Assembly: GCA_963739375.1 (NCBI GenBank)
Contig: CAVUAF010000014.1
Span: forward strand, 372,001-436,000
Length of the DNA: 64,000 nt
Reading direction: 5' to 3'
Source: CAVUAF01 sp963739375
GTDB taxonomy: Bacteria > Acidobacteriota > Terriglobia > Terriglobales > Acidobacteriaceae
This document shows positions 41,667-51,367 of this stretch, piece by piece. Positions within the stretch are counted from its first letter, which is position 1. The number at the start of each line of letters is the position of its first letter. Under the pieces are notes generated by a model. It was not told the DNA's origin, did no database searches, and saw only the letters and a list, made by a program, of their open reading frames with translations. Position numbers and translations under genes: made by a program.

Positions 41667-43646
41667 TCAGCTTGACATTAGATTCTGGAATGCTGCCCAG
41701 CTGCCGAAAACGCGTACGTAAAAAGAGCTGCCCAGAATCGAGTAGCGGTCGACGTCGCGCCTGGTTGGCTGTCGTCCCAGGTAACGCAGAAGCTTCTCGT
41801 ATTCGTAAATCAAAATGCGCCCGATGTTATGCCGAGTTGCATATCTTGGATCAAGCGCTTGGTCGGCGAAGACTTGGACGACCCTTTCGTCGAATGTCAC
41901 TTCGCAATTTAGGGGAAGATTCAGAATTTCCTTGCGGGTGTTAGCGTGCCTGAAGTCCGGAATGAGGTCGCTTTCCTCGAATGGCTGGAGGCTTTGGTAC
42001 TCAACGATCCTGTAAGCATTGTGAAAGTTCCCGATGAAATCAATCACGGTGCAATGTGACTTGCCGGCATACTGCCTTAATCCGCGTCCGAGTTGCTGGT
42101 AGAAAATTCTCTTCGATTCGGTTGGCCTTAGGAATAGTAAGCACTCGACGAAGGGCAGGTCTGCCCCTTCGTTGAACACGTCGACAGTGCAAAGCACTTT
42201 GATATCGCCGTTCGCGAGCCGGTCGAGTAGTACTCGGCGTTCTGTCAGGCTCGTGTCAGAAATGTATGGTTCCGCTGCGATGCCGGCCTCTGTGAAACTT
42301 GCTGCTACCCGACGTGCATGCTCATGCGTGCAGCAGAACGCAACCGTCGCCTTGTCGGGGGCCTTCTCTTGCCACTTGTTCAGGATTGCATGATCTCGCT
42401 TTGGAATGACCAGCGCGCGTTCTAAATCGCGAACGTTGTACCGCGTGCCTTTCTGGGTGATTCGTGAGTAATCGATGTCGTCGAAGCAACCGAAGTAGTG
42501 GTACGGACTGAGTATTCCAGAATCGATCCCGTCGCGGAGCTCGAAATGCGTCAGTTCATTTCCGGCGCACAGCTCGTAAATGTCCTGCCGGTCTCCGCGA
42601 AACGGAGTCGCGGTGAGCCCGAGTAGGAACTTTGGGCTACCATGCTGTAGGACCTCCCGATAGGATTTCGCCGCGGCGTGGTGAAACTCGTCGACCACGA
42701 TGTAGTCGTAACCGTCCAGGCTGATGCTTCCTAAGTTGCGCGATACGAGTTGAATTGTGGTGATATTCACCTGTTTCGGTTTCAAGAAGCTTGCACGCGT
42801 GTCGTGGCGCTTAACGCGCGCAAGGCCGAAAAGGGCTGCAAATTCCGACTCGGCCACGTCCAAGATTTCAGCGGTATGTGCTAGATACAGGATCCGCTGC
42901 GCGTGTGTTCTGAGTGCGTCTTCAGCTGCAATTCGCGTCTTGCCGCTTCCCGGTGGCAGAACGATCAAGCCTGCCGCTCGTTTACGCGCGTGCGCGACCT
43001 CGAGAGCTCTCAAGGCGTCAGTTTGAAACAGATTGAGTACCCGCTTCTTCGGAGAGTACCCGCATGCGCATCGGCCAGAGACAATTCTCCGGCCGTCGCG
43101 GGGGCAAAGAAAACCATACGCCACAAACAGGCGAGCAAGGTCCACGGCATCAAGGATGGAGTAATTGCAGCTCAGGCGAAGCGCCGTTGAAACGAACTGC
43201 TCTTTTGCGGCATCGAGAATGGTCCCCGCAGCAGCGAATACAGCAACCGCTAGGCCGGTGATCTTTTCAAGTCTGTATATCTGGTGCGAGACATCCTTAG
43301 CTCTAACGGTAGGAAACGATCGGCCCTTCAGAATAAATGCCGCCATCCCCGTAAGTTTCTGAATGGACAGCTTGTGGGTAAAGATGTCTGCGATCTCGGC
43401 AGGGCCGTGCGGCGTCTCGTTGGGATCGTGCAGAATGAGCCTGAGATAAGGTTCGAGTTCCTCTCGTTCGTCCAAGTTGCGAACGGCCTTAATCAGTTGC
43501 TCCGAGATCGACTCCGGGGTCACGTCTCGAACCGCATTGAAGCTGTCAAAGTCCTCAAGTCGTTTGAGTAGCCCGAGACCCGCAATTGGCGAACTCGACA
43601 TGAAGGGGAGATTATGTACGGTTGCTCCTGTGTCCTCAAGGGCCAT
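41667..43646 (-). CDS. DEAD/DEAH-box (ResIII-like) helicase with N-terminal extension
   Basis: The 659-residue SF2 helicase has Walker A PPGSGKT (231-237), the DEFHH box (319-323), TATPFR (345-350) and motif VI QQLGRGLR near 545. The N-terminal 200 residues are a separate domain (FILKGRSFPTVRAKDVSHQI, AAGTILDAAKEQF) followed by a Cys cluster (C181, C193, C195), perhaps a zinc ribbon. Such helicases often belong to restriction or phage-defence systems. No methylase or nuclease partner is adjacent. GC content is visibly lower than neighbours, suggesting transfer. The start may be ATG 43601 instead of 43646. Confidence 0.85.
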   Translation of the reverse strand: MALEDTGATVHNLPFMSSSPIAGLGLLKRLEDFDSFNAVRDVTPESISEQLIKAVRNLDEREELEPYLRLILHDPNETPHGPAEIADIFTHKLSIQKLTGMAAFILKGRSFPTVRAKDVSHQIYRLEKITGLAVAVFAAAGTILDAAKEQFVSTALRLSCNYSILDAVDLARLFVAYGFLCPRDGRRIVSGRCACGYSPKKRVLNLFQTDALRALEVAHARKRAAGLIVLPPGSGKTRIAAEDALRTHAQRILYLAHTAEILDVAESEFAALFGLARVKRHDTRASFLKPKQVNITTIQLVSRNLGSISLDGYDYIVVDEFHHAAAKSYREVLQHGSPKFLLGLTATPFRGDRQDIYELCAGNELTHFELRDGIDSGILSPYHYFGCFDDIDYSRITQKGTRYNVRDLERALVIPKRDHAILNKWQEKAPDKATVAFCCTHEHARRVAASFTEAGIAAEPYISDTSLTERRVLLDRLANGDIKVLCTVDVFNEGADLPFVECLLFLRPTESKRIFYQQLGRGLRQYAGKSHCTVIDFIGNFHNAYRIVEYQSLQPFEESDLIPDFRHANTRKEILNLPLNCEVTFDERVVQVFADQALDPRYATRHNIGRILIYEYEKLLRYLGRQPTRRDVDRYSILGSSFYVRVFGSWAAFQNLMSS

Positions 43647-43759
43647 CGAGATCTCGACCCTCTGGGGCCCCCGTCTCCCCCTCTGCCGTTGACCCCCCTA
43701 CGGCCCACCTCGTAAACTTGAAGAGCGATTCCCGCCCCAACTGCCTGCAGGAGGCCGGA

Positions 43760-45277
43760 CTGTTCCCATTTCTTCGTAACGTGGCCGTGGCCGCGGTGTG
43801 CTGCTGTCTGGCGCTGGCGGCGCCGGCGCAGCAAACGTCCAAGGCGCAACTCGACACCCGCGAGACGCTGTTCAGCGTGCTGGCGGCGATGAATGCCTGC
43901 GGCTACGACCCGGAGCTGGCGTCGTCGGAGCCGGTGCGCGCGGCGGTGCGCAACGAGATGGGGGAGGCGGTGGCGCGCTCCGAAGCGGCGCGCGAGGCGT
44001 TGCGCGGGGTGTGCGCGTTTTACCGCGACCACCAGAATCCCGACTCCAACCGCGACCTGGCGCAGTACGTCTCGCTGGCGCTGGAACTCGGCGACCCGCC
44101 CGACTTCCCGCTCCAGGTCAAGGAAGCCGACCTGCCCCCCGACGCGGCCTACGTCCTCGGCCTGGTGGGCCCGTTGCAGGCCTTTTACCGGGAGGTGGGA
44201 CTGCACCGGATATGGGAGCAGCACCGCGCGGAGTACGACGGCGCCATCGAGCACTTCCACGCGCCGGTCGCGAACCTGATCCTGGCCACCGACCTCTACC
44301 TGCGGCTGCCCATCAGCGGCTACGTGGGGCGGCGCTTCGTGATCTACCTGGAGCCGCTGGCGGCCCCTGGGCAGGTGAACGCGCGGAATTACGGCGCCGA
44401 CTACTTCCTGGTGCTCTCCCCGGCGGCGGGAACGCTGAAGCTGGACACGGTGCGCCACATTTATCTGCACTACGTGCTGGACCCGCTGATCATGAAGCGC
44501 CCGGCCGCGCTGCAGCGCATCGAGCCGCTGCTGGAGCTGGTCAAGAAGGCGCCCATGGAGGAAAGCTACAAGCAGGACACGTCGCTGCTGGTCACCGAGT
44601 CGCTGATTCGCGCCATCGAGGCGCGGACGCTGACCGGCGGCAAGGCGGGGGAGACGGCGCAGCTGCGCGCGGTGCAGGCGTCGATGAGCGAAGGCTTTAT
44701 CCTGACCCGCTACTTCTACGAGGCGCTGGCGCAGTTCGAGAAGGATCCCGCAGGATTCCGTGACGCCCTCGGCGACATGCTGCACGACCTCGACTTGCAG
44801 AAGGAAAAGAAGCGCGCCGAGGAGACGGAGTTCACGCGCAAGGCGCCGCCCGACGTGTTGCAGTCGGCGCAGGCGGGGCAGCAGCGCCGCTCTCCCGGGC
44901 TGCTCGACCTGGCGGAAGACCGTCTGGCCAAGGGCGATGCCGACTCCGCCGAGCATCTGGCGCAGCAGGCGCTGGAGCAGGGGAAAGACGATCCGGCGCG
45001 GGCGCTGTTTATCCTGGCGCGCGCCGCCAGCTTGAACAAGGACATCAAGGGTGCGCGGGCGTATTTTGAACGCACCCTGGAAGTGGCGCGCGAGCCGCGC
45101 ATGGCGGCCTGGGCGCATATCTACCTGGGGCGTATCTTTGACCTGCAGGAAGAGCGCGAGGTGGCGATCAGCCACTATCGCGCGGCGCTGAACGCCGGCG
45201 ATCCCACGCCCGATACGCGGGCCGCCGCGGAACGCGGCTTGCAGCAGCCGTATCAGCCGACGGCGCCGCGCCCGTAG
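43760..45277 (+). CDS. Secreted TPR-containing protein
   Basis: The product (about 505 residues) has a signal peptide (FPFLRNVAVAAVCCCLALAA) and a long central region (about residues 20-350) of no known family. C-terminal tetratricopeptide-like helices follow at about 390-490 (LLDLAEDRLAKGDADSAEHL, ARALFILARAASLNKD). No ATG is available. CTG 43760 is proposed since GGAGG lies at the right spacing and the signal peptide then has an Arg; TTG 43622, TTG 43718 or GTG 43781 are alternatives. The end is certain, the start is not. Confidence 0.7.
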   Translation: MFPFLRNVAVAAVCCCLALAAPAQQTSKAQLDTRETLFSVLAAMNACGYDPELASSEPVRAAVRNEMGEAVARSEAAREALRGVCAFYRDHQNPDSNRDLAQYVSLALELGDPPDFPLQVKEADLPPDAAYVLGLVGPLQAFYREVGLHRIWEQHRAEYDGAIEHFHAPVANLILATDLYLRLPISGYVGRRFVIYLEPLAAPGQVNARNYGADYFLVLSPAAGTLKLDTVRHIYLHYVLDPLIMKRPAALQRIEPLLELVKKAPMEESYKQDTSLLVTESLIRAIEARTLTGGKAGETAQLRAVQASMSEGFILTRYFYEALAQFEKDPAGFRDALGDMLHDLDLQKEKKRAEETEFTRKAPPDVLQSAQAGQQRRSPGLLDLAEDRLAKGDADSAEHLAQQALEQGKDDPARALFILARAASLNKDIKGARAYFERTLEVAREPRMAAWAHIYLGRIFDLQEEREVAISHYRAALNAGDPTPDTRAAAERGLQQPYQPTAPRP

Positions 45278-45415
45278 CCCACCCCCAGGGCGGGCAGATT
45301 CCGCGAGGCAAAAGCCCCGCGGGATGATAAAAACAAAGGGCTTTGCCGCAGGTTTTTCGGCAAGTGTCGGGCGGAACCGAGCCGGGCGGTTTTAAGATAA
45401 ACGAAGGAGCAGCTC

Positions 45416-46282
45416 ATGAAAGCCACAGCATTCATCCTCACGGCAATTCTGGGGGCCGCGCCGGCCTTCGCCCAAGCCCCGAAGCCCGCTACGAAGCCCG
45501 GCGCCACCCAGCCCGGGGCCGCCCAGCAGCCCAGCGCTACGCAGCAGCCGGCGAGCGGGAAGCCCCAGGCGCAGGCCAAGACGCCGGAGGAATTCGCGGC
45601 GTATCAGGCCGCGGCCAAACTGCCGGACCCGGCGGCTGCCGAAGCGGCGGCCAACGACTTTGCGACCAAGTTTCCGGAATCGGCGCTGCGCGTCGTGCTG
45701 TATCAGAACGTGATGAACCTCTACCAGGCCAACAACAACGCCGACAAGGTGATCGAGTACGGGCGCAAGGTGCTGCAGATGGAGCCGGAGAACGCCGTGG
45801 CCGCGGTCATGACCGCCACCGTGCTGGCGGAGCGCACGCGCGACACCGATCTCGACAAGGATGAGCGCCTAGCGGAGGCGCGGCGCGACGCTGACCTGGC
45901 AATTCAAAACGTGGACAACATCTCGATCCCCGCCGGGGTGCCGGCGGAGCGGGTGCAGGCGGCGAAGAACACCATCGTCTCCATGGCGTATGCGGCGATG
46001 GGGGCCGCCGACATCGTGACCGACAACTACGCCGCCGCCGAGAAGAACCTGCAGAAATCCGTGGATGTGCCCGGGCTGGCGCCCGATGCTCTGACCTTGC
46101 TGCGGCTTGCCATCGCGCAGGACCATGTGCAGAAGTATGCGGAGGGCCTGGCCAACGTCAGCAAGGCGGCCACCGCGACGGAGGACCCCACCGTGCTGGC
46201 GTTGATCAAGCAGGAACAGGAGCGGCTGACGAAGCTGGCCGCGCCCAAACCGGCGCCGGCGGCGCAGCCTCCGAAGCCCTAG
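45416..46282 (+). CDS. Secreted TPR-like hypothetical protein
   Basis: The 288-residue product has a signal peptide (MKATAFILTAILGAAPAFAQ), an Ala/Pro/Gln-rich linker (about 21-55) and helical repeats resembling TPRs (about 60-270). It ends in a Pro/Ala tail. GAAGGAG precedes the ATG. It is likely periplasmic, acting as a scaffold; partners unknown. Confidence 0.75.
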   Translation: MKATAFILTAILGAAPAFAQAPKPATKPGATQPGAAQQPSATQQPASGKPQAQAKTPEEFAAYQAAAKLPDPAAAEAAANDFATKFPESALRVVLYQNVMNLYQANNNADKVIEYGRKVLQMEPENAVAAVMTATVLAERTRDTDLDKDERLAEARRDADLAIQNVDNISIPAGVPAERVQAAKNTIVSMAYAAMGAADIVTDNYAAAEKNLQKSVDVPGLAPDALTLLRLAIAQDHVQKYAEGLANVSKAATATEDPTVLALIKQEQERLTKLAAPKPAPAAQPPKP

Positions 46283-46292
46283 TCAGGCAGGT

Positions 46293-47081
46293 ATGAAACG
46301 CGAATTCAGCGCGCTGGAGCGCGCCCTCGGGCACCGCTTCCAGCAGCCCGAGCTGTTGCGCCAGGCGCTGACCCACACTTCGTTCGCGCACGAAGCCGGC
46401 AACAAGAACGGCGAGACGCCCGCGCCGCACAACGAGCAACTGGAGTTTCTCGGCGACGCGGTGCTGGGCCTGGTGGTGAGCGAAGAGCTTTTCCGGCGAT
46501 TTCCCGGCTTCCACGAGGGGCAGCTCTCCAAGCTGCGCGCCCACCTGGTCAGCGAGGTGCACCTGGTGCGCGGCGCCCGGCGGCTGAAAATCGGCGACTA
46601 CCTGCGCCTGGGACGCGGCGAAGAGAAGAGCGGCGGGCGGGAAAAGCCGGCGCTGCTGGTGGACGCTTTTGAGGCCATCGTGGCCGCGCTCTATCTCGAT
46701 GGCGGCATCGCGGTGGTGCAGAAGCTGCTGCTGAAGAAGATCCTGGCGGCGGACCTGCTGCAGATGGCCGAGAACGCGGACCAGTTGCCTATCACCGATC
46801 CCAAGTCGGCGCTGCAGGAGGCGGTGCACGCCCTGGGGCGGGTGCCCCCCGATTACGTGCTCCTGGAAGAAGAGGGTCCCGAGCACCAGAAGACCTTCAC
46901 CGTCGAGGTGCGGCTGGCGGGCGCGGTACCGCGCGGCAGGCCCGAATTCGCGGCCCGCGGGCGGGGTTCCACCAAGAAGAAGGCGGAGCAAGCGGCGGCC
47001 CGCCTGGCGTTGCGCCACCTGGAGGCGGCGAAAGCGGCGGCCGGCAGCGCGCCGCAACCGGACGTGGCGTCGCACGTCTAA
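46293..47081 (+). CDS. rnc: Ribonuclease III
   Basis: The 262-residue double-strand-specific RNase has the signature NEQLEFLGDAVLGLVVSEEL (about 48-67) with catalytic Glu and Asp, and the second acidic pair in LVDAFEAIVAALYLDGG. The C-terminal double-strand RNA-binding domain spans about 160-240. It starts 11 bp after the TPR gene and seven bp before lepB; the rnc-lepB arrangement is common. Confidence 0.95.
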   Translation: MKREFSALERALGHRFQQPELLRQALTHTSFAHEAGNKNGETPAPHNEQLEFLGDAVLGLVVSEELFRRFPGFHEGQLSKLRAHLVSEVHLVRGARRLKIGDYLRLGRGEEKSGGREKPALLVDAFEAIVAALYLDGGIAVVQKLLLKKILAADLLQMAENADQLPITDPKSALQEAVHALGRVPPDYVLLEEEGPEHQKTFTVEVRLAGAVPRGRPEFAARGRGSTKKKAEQAAARLALRHLEAAKAAAGSAPQPDVASHV

Positions 47082-47088
47082 GAGGCAG

Positions 47089-48003
47089 ATGGCAGAAGGG
47101 GTCGTAGGCCAAAGCGGACACGAAGAGCAGCCGCTCAGCGCGGCGGAGCAGCCGGCACTACCCGGCGCGGCGCCGTCGTCTGCCGTTTTGCCCACACCGA
47201 CGGCAGCAGCGCCCGAGGCGCCGGCTGTCACTGCGCCGGCGGCGAGCGCCGAGGCGCGTCCGCATCCCCGCGCGCGCCCGGCCAAGGAAACGCACAGCTG
47301 GCTGGGAGGCGTGCAATCGCTCGCCAGCACGGTGGTGATTGCGGTGTTCGTCATCACCTTCATCGTGCAAGCCTTCCAGATTCCCTCGGTCTCGATGGAA
47401 AAGACGCTGCTGGTGGGCGATTACCTGCTGGTGGACAAAATCCACTTCGCGCACGGCGGGATTTGGGGCCACCTGCTTCCCTACCAGGCGATCCAGCGCG
47501 GAGAAATCGTCGTCTTCCGCTACCCGGTGCACCCCGACCAGCACTTTGTGAAGCGCGTGGTGGCGGTGCCCGGGGACCGGGTGCGCCTGGTCAACAAGCA
47601 GGTGTTCGTCAATGGCCGGGCGGTGCGCGAGAGCTATGCCATCCACGTGGCGCGGGAGTTCGACTCCTACCGCGACGATTTTCCGCAGCCCGACCTGCTG
47701 ACGCCCGCACTCGACGTCCACTGGTGGCTGGAGATGCGCAAGCTGGTGCACGGCGGCGACCTCGAAGTCCCGGCCGAACGCTACTTCGTGCTGGGGGACA
47801 ATCGCGACGAGAGCCTCGACAGCCGCTATCGGGGCTTCGTGCCGCGCGACCACATCATCGGCCGGCCGCTGATGATCTACCTTTCGCTGCGCTCGGTGCA
47901 GGAAGTCCAGGTACAGGCGGATGATAAACTGGCGAAGTTCGGCGTCTTCGGGCAGCTCATGAGCCTGCCCCGCTGGCGCCGCACCCTGCGAATCGTCCAG
48001 TGA
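47089..48003 (+). CDS. lepB: Signal peptidase I (first copy)
   Basis: The 304-residue membrane protease has an Ala/Pro-rich cytoplasmic N-terminus of about 75 residues, one membrane helix (about 82-104) and the catalytic Ser in IPSVSMEKTLLVGDYLLV. The catalytic Lys is in HFVKRVVAVPGD and box E in FVLGDNRDESLDSRYRGFVP. It cleaves signal peptides at the outer face of the inner membrane. The following lepB copy begins inside its stop codon. Confidence 0.93.
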   Translation: MAEGVVGQSGHEEQPLSAAEQPALPGAAPSSAVLPTPTAAAPEAPAVTAPAASAEARPHPRARPAKETHSWLGGVQSLASTVVIAVFVITFIVQAFQIPSVSMEKTLLVGDYLLVDKIHFAHGGIWGHLLPYQAIQRGEIVVFRYPVHPDQHFVKRVVAVPGDRVRLVNKQVFVNGRAVRESYAIHVAREFDSYRDDFPQPDLLTPALDVHWWLEMRKLVHGGDLEVPAERYFVLGDNRDESLDSRYRGFVPRDHIIGRPLMIYLSLRSVQEVQVQADDKLAKFGVFGQLMSLPRWRRTLRIVQ

Positions 48004-48800
48004 GCCGCAAAGCACAACGCCCGCGCAAGAGCGCCGCACCCCAGGAGCGCCCGGCGGCGCCCGTCAAGCAGAAAGAGACGACGCTGGAGTTCATCGCCTC
48101 CATGGCGCTGGTGCTGGTGACGGGCCTGTTCATCATCACCTTCAACCTGCAGGCGTTCGAGATCCCCTCCAGCTCGATGGAGAACACGCTGCTGGTCGGC
48201 GACCACGTGTTCGTGGACCGGGTGCGCTTCGCGCCGCCGACGGAATGGCTGCGCGCGGTGGTGCCGTATCGCGACATCCGGCGCGGCGACATCATCGTTT
48301 TTCTCTCCCCGGCCGAGCCCGGCCTGCACGTGGTGAAGCGCATCATCGGGATGCCGGGGGACCACATCCACCTGCGCGACGGGGCGGTGTACCGGAACGG
48401 GGCGGCGCTGGACGAGCCGTACGTCATTCATTCGCGCCACGATTACAACCCGTATCGCGACAACTTCCCCGCTGTCCCGCCCGGCGACACCAACCAGGTG
48501 GCGCCCGAGTGGCGCCTGACCCTGGGGGAACACCTGCAAGGGGGCGAGATCGTGGTCCCGCCGGACAGCTACTTCGCCATGGGAGACAACCGCGACGTCA
48601 GCTACGACAGCCGCTACTGGGGCTTCATTCCGCGGGAAAACGTGATTGGGCGGCCGCTCTTCATCTACTGGTCGTTCGAGACGCCGCCCGGCCAGTACCA
48701 GAAGAGCGGGATCGGCGACCGGCTGGCGTTTGTCGGCCGCGTGGTCATTCATTTCTTCGACCAGACGCGCTGGCGCCGCATGCTGAATCGGGTGACGTGA
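48000..48800 (+). CDS. lepB: Signal peptidase I (second copy)
   Basis: The 266-residue second signal peptidase has its membrane helix at about 31-54. The catalytic Ser is in IPSSSMENTLLVGDHVFV, the Lys in HVVKRIIGMPGD and box E in FAMGDNRDVSYDSRYWGFIP. Both catalytic residues are present, so it should be active. The GTG start overlaps the previous stop (GTGA). Tandem copies may divide substrates between them. Confidence 0.92.
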   Translation: MSRKAQRPRKSAAPQERPAAPVKQKETTLEFIASMALVLVTGLFIITFNLQAFEIPSSSMENTLLVGDHVFVDRVRFAPPTEWLRAVVPYRDIRRGDIIVFLSPAEPGLHVVKRIIGMPGDHIHLRDGAVYRNGAALDEPYVIHSRHDYNPYRDNFPAVPPGDTNQVAPEWRLTLGEHLQGGEIVVPPDSYFAMGDNRDVSYDSRYWGFIPRENVIGRPLFIYWSFETPPGQYQKSGIGDRLAFVGRVVIHFFDQTRWRRMLNRVT

Positions 48801-51355
48801 TGAAGCGCCCGTCGCGGCGCCGGCTGGTCCTGGCCTTGCTCGCCGTCCTTGTCCTGGCTCTGGTGGTCCCCGCGTTCGTCAACCTGAACCACTACCGCGA
48901 CCGCATCGCCCGCACCCTCGGCGGCGCCTTTGGGCGCGAGGTCACGGTCGGCGCGGTGGGGATGCGCCTGCTGCCGCAGCCCGCCTTCGTGCTCTATGAC
49001 GTGGTGGTCGCCGATGACCCCGGGTTCAGCGCCGAGCCCATGCTCCGCGCCAGTGAAGTGACCGCCGCGCTGCGCCTCACCTCGTTGTGGCGCGGCCGGC
49101 TGGAGATTGCGCGCCTCAGCCTGAAGGAACCGAGCCTCAACCTGGTGCGCCGCGCGGATGGCGAATGGAACGTCACGGCGGTGCTGGCGCGCGCGCAGCA
49201 GGCGCCCGCCGCGCCCACCGCGCACCTCCGCCCCGAGCAGCGCCCGCGCTTCCCGTACGTCGAGGTGGACACCGGGCGCATCAACCTCAAGCTGGGCGTC
49301 GAAAAGAAGGTCTTCGCGCTCACCGACGCCGATTTCGCCCTCTGGCTGGCGACCGAAGACGAGTGGCGGGTGCGCCTCGATGCCCGGCCCATCCGCACCG
49401 ATTCCGACCTGAGCGACACCGGGCGCATCGTCGCCGAAGGCTGGCTGGAGCGGCGCGCGCCGGTCGCCGACAGCGCTTTGCACCTGCGCCTGCGCTGGCG
49501 GGACGCGCAGCTCGGCGCGCTCACCGCGCTGCTCTACGGCCGCGACCGCGGCTGGCGCGGCAGCACCACGCTGCTGCTGGAGGCCAACGGCACCGCGCGT
49601 GAACTGGCGCTGCAGGCCGACGCCACGGTGGCGCAGTTCCGGCGGTACGACATCACGCCGCGCGCCGCGCTGGATCTCGGGGCGCACTGTACCGCGCTGC
49701 TCCTGCCCGCGGAACGCAGCCTGCGCGGTATCGACTGCCATCTCCCGGCCGGCGCCGGCGTCCTCGCCGCTGCCGGCGCCATCGAGCACATCGCGGGCGG
49801 CGTCCGCTATGACTTGAAATTCCGGGCCAACAACATTCCTGCCGGCTATGCCGTGGCCTTCGCGCAGCGCGCCAAGAAGGACATGCCCGAGGACCTCGCC
49901 GCCGCCGGCAACCTTACCGGCGAACTGGCCCTGCGCACGGCGCCCGACGGGTCGCTCCAGTGGAGCGGTTCCGGGGCCACCACGCCGGTGCGGCTCAGCG
50001 CGTCGGTGTTGTCGCAGCCGCTGGTGCTCGGCGCCGCGCGTTTCGACGTTTCTCCGCCGCCGGCAGCCCCGCAGCCGCGCCGCGGCCGCCGCGTGGTGGC
50101 TGCCCCGGCGACGCCGCAGCCTTTCCGGCTGGTGATCGCGCCCTTCGCCGTGCCCCTGGGCGCGCCGCGCGTCGCCCAGGCCCGCGCCGAGTTCACGCGA
50201 CAGGGCTACGAAATTGATCTCACGGGCGCCGCCGACCTGCCGCGCCTGCTGGAGGTGGCCCGCGTCCTGGGCGTGCGCGCTCCGGCGGGCATCGCGCAGG
50301 GCAGCGCGCGCGTGGACCTGGCGCTGACCGGGGGCTGGGCCGGCTTTACGCCGCCGCTCACCACCGGGACGGCAGAGGTGTCCGGCGTCACGGCCGCGAT
50401 CCCCGGCATCGCCGCGCCGGTGAAGATCGCCGCTGCGCGTCTCACGCTCGCGCCGACCGAGATCGCGGTCCAGAACCTCGTCGTCGCCGCCGGTTCCATC
50501 GTGCTGAGCGGCTCCCTGGCCCGGCCGCGCGGCTGCCCGCCCGGGCCGAACTGCGTGGTCCAGTTCTCGCTGGCCAGCGAGCGCGTCGCGCTCGACGATC
50601 TCAACCGCCTGCTGAACCCCCGCCTGCGCTCCACCCCGTGGTATCGGCGGATTGCCGGCGGCGAGACCGCCGGGTCGGTCCTCGCCGGGACGTTTGCGCG
50701 TGGCCGCGTGACCGTGGCCAAGGTGCTCATCAAGGGAGTGCCGGCACAGAACGTCTCCGCAGCGATGGAACTCGCTCCCGGGATCGTGGCGCTCCACGAG
50801 GTGGACGCCGGCGTCTTCGGGGGCAAGTTGCAAGGCACGTGGCGCGCCGAGTTCGGGGGCGCCGCCCCGACCTATGCCGGGAGCGGCACGGTGCAGCGCG
50901 CGCAGATGGCCCTGGTGGCCGCCGCCATGGGCGACAACTGGGCCGCCGGGACGCTCGACGCCAACTGGCGCCTAGCACTCTCCGGCGGGGACGCGCGCGA
51001 ACTGGGGCGCTCGGCCGCCGGCTCCCTCGATTTCGACTGGCGCGACGGCACGTTGCGCCACCTGACCTTCGAACCGGCCAGCGTGCGCGCCGCTGCCCGC
51101 ACACCGCTGGCGCCGCTCCGCCTGCAGCGCTTCACCGGGCGCGCCACGCTGCGCTCCGGCACGGTCGCGCTGGACGAGAGCCGGATGGAGACCCCGGAGG
51201 GCGTCTACCTGGTCAGCGGCACGGCGTCCAATACCCGCGCCCTGGCGCTGCGCTTCACCGCGCGCGCCCGGAGCTATGATGTCGGCGGCACCCTGGAGGC
51301 GCCGCGGGTGGAAGCGCGCGTGGTCCCGGAACCGCGCGCCGCGGTCACACGTTAG
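48800..51355 (+). CDS. AsmA-family protein
   Basis: The 851-residue product has an N-terminal membrane helix (about 8-28). It has the AsmA N-terminal pattern VNLNHYRDRIARTLGGAFGR followed by VTVGAVGMRLLPQPAFVLYD. A long beta-rich periplasmic region ends with an AsmA_2-like C-terminal domain (YAGSGTVQRAQMALVAAAMG). AsmA-like proteins are linked to outer-membrane lipid transport. The ATG overlaps the lepB stop by one base. Confidence 0.85.
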   Translation: MKRPSRRRLVLALLAVLVLALVVPAFVNLNHYRDRIARTLGGAFGREVTVGAVGMRLLPQPAFVLYDVVVADDPGFSAEPMLRASEVTAALRLTSLWRGRLEIARLSLKEPSLNLVRRADGEWNVTAVLARAQQAPAAPTAHLRPEQRPRFPYVEVDTGRINLKLGVEKKVFALTDADFALWLATEDEWRVRLDARPIRTDSDLSDTGRIVAEGWLERRAPVADSALHLRLRWRDAQLGALTALLYGRDRGWRGSTTLLLEANGTARELALQADATVAQFRRYDITPRAALDLGAHCTALLLPAERSLRGIDCHLPAGAGVLAAAGAIEHIAGGVRYDLKFRANNIPAGYAVAFAQRAKKDMPEDLAAAGNLTGELALRTAPDGSLQWSGSGATTPVRLSASVLSQPLVLGAARFDVSPPPAAPQPRRGRRVVAAPATPQPFRLVIAPFAVPLGAPRVAQARAEFTRQGYEIDLTGAADLPRLLEVARVLGVRAPAGIAQGSARVDLALTGGWAGFTPPLTTGTAEVSGVTAAIPGIAAPVKIAAARLTLAPTEIAVQNLVVAAGSIVLSGSLARPRGCPPGPNCVVQFSLASERVALDDLNRLLNPRLRSTPWYRRIAGGETAGSVLAGTFARGRVTVAKVLIKGVPAQNVSAAMELAPGIVALHEVDAGVFGGKLQGTWRAEFGGAAPTYAGSGTVQRAQMALVAAAMGDNWAAGTLDANWRLALSGGDARELGRSAAGSLDFDWRDGTLRHLTFEPASVRAAARTPLAPLRLQRFTGRATLRSGTVALDESRMETPEGVYLVSGTASNTRALALRFTARARSYDVGGTLEAPRVEARVVPEPRAAVTR

Positions 51356-51367
51356 GCGGAAGCTCGC

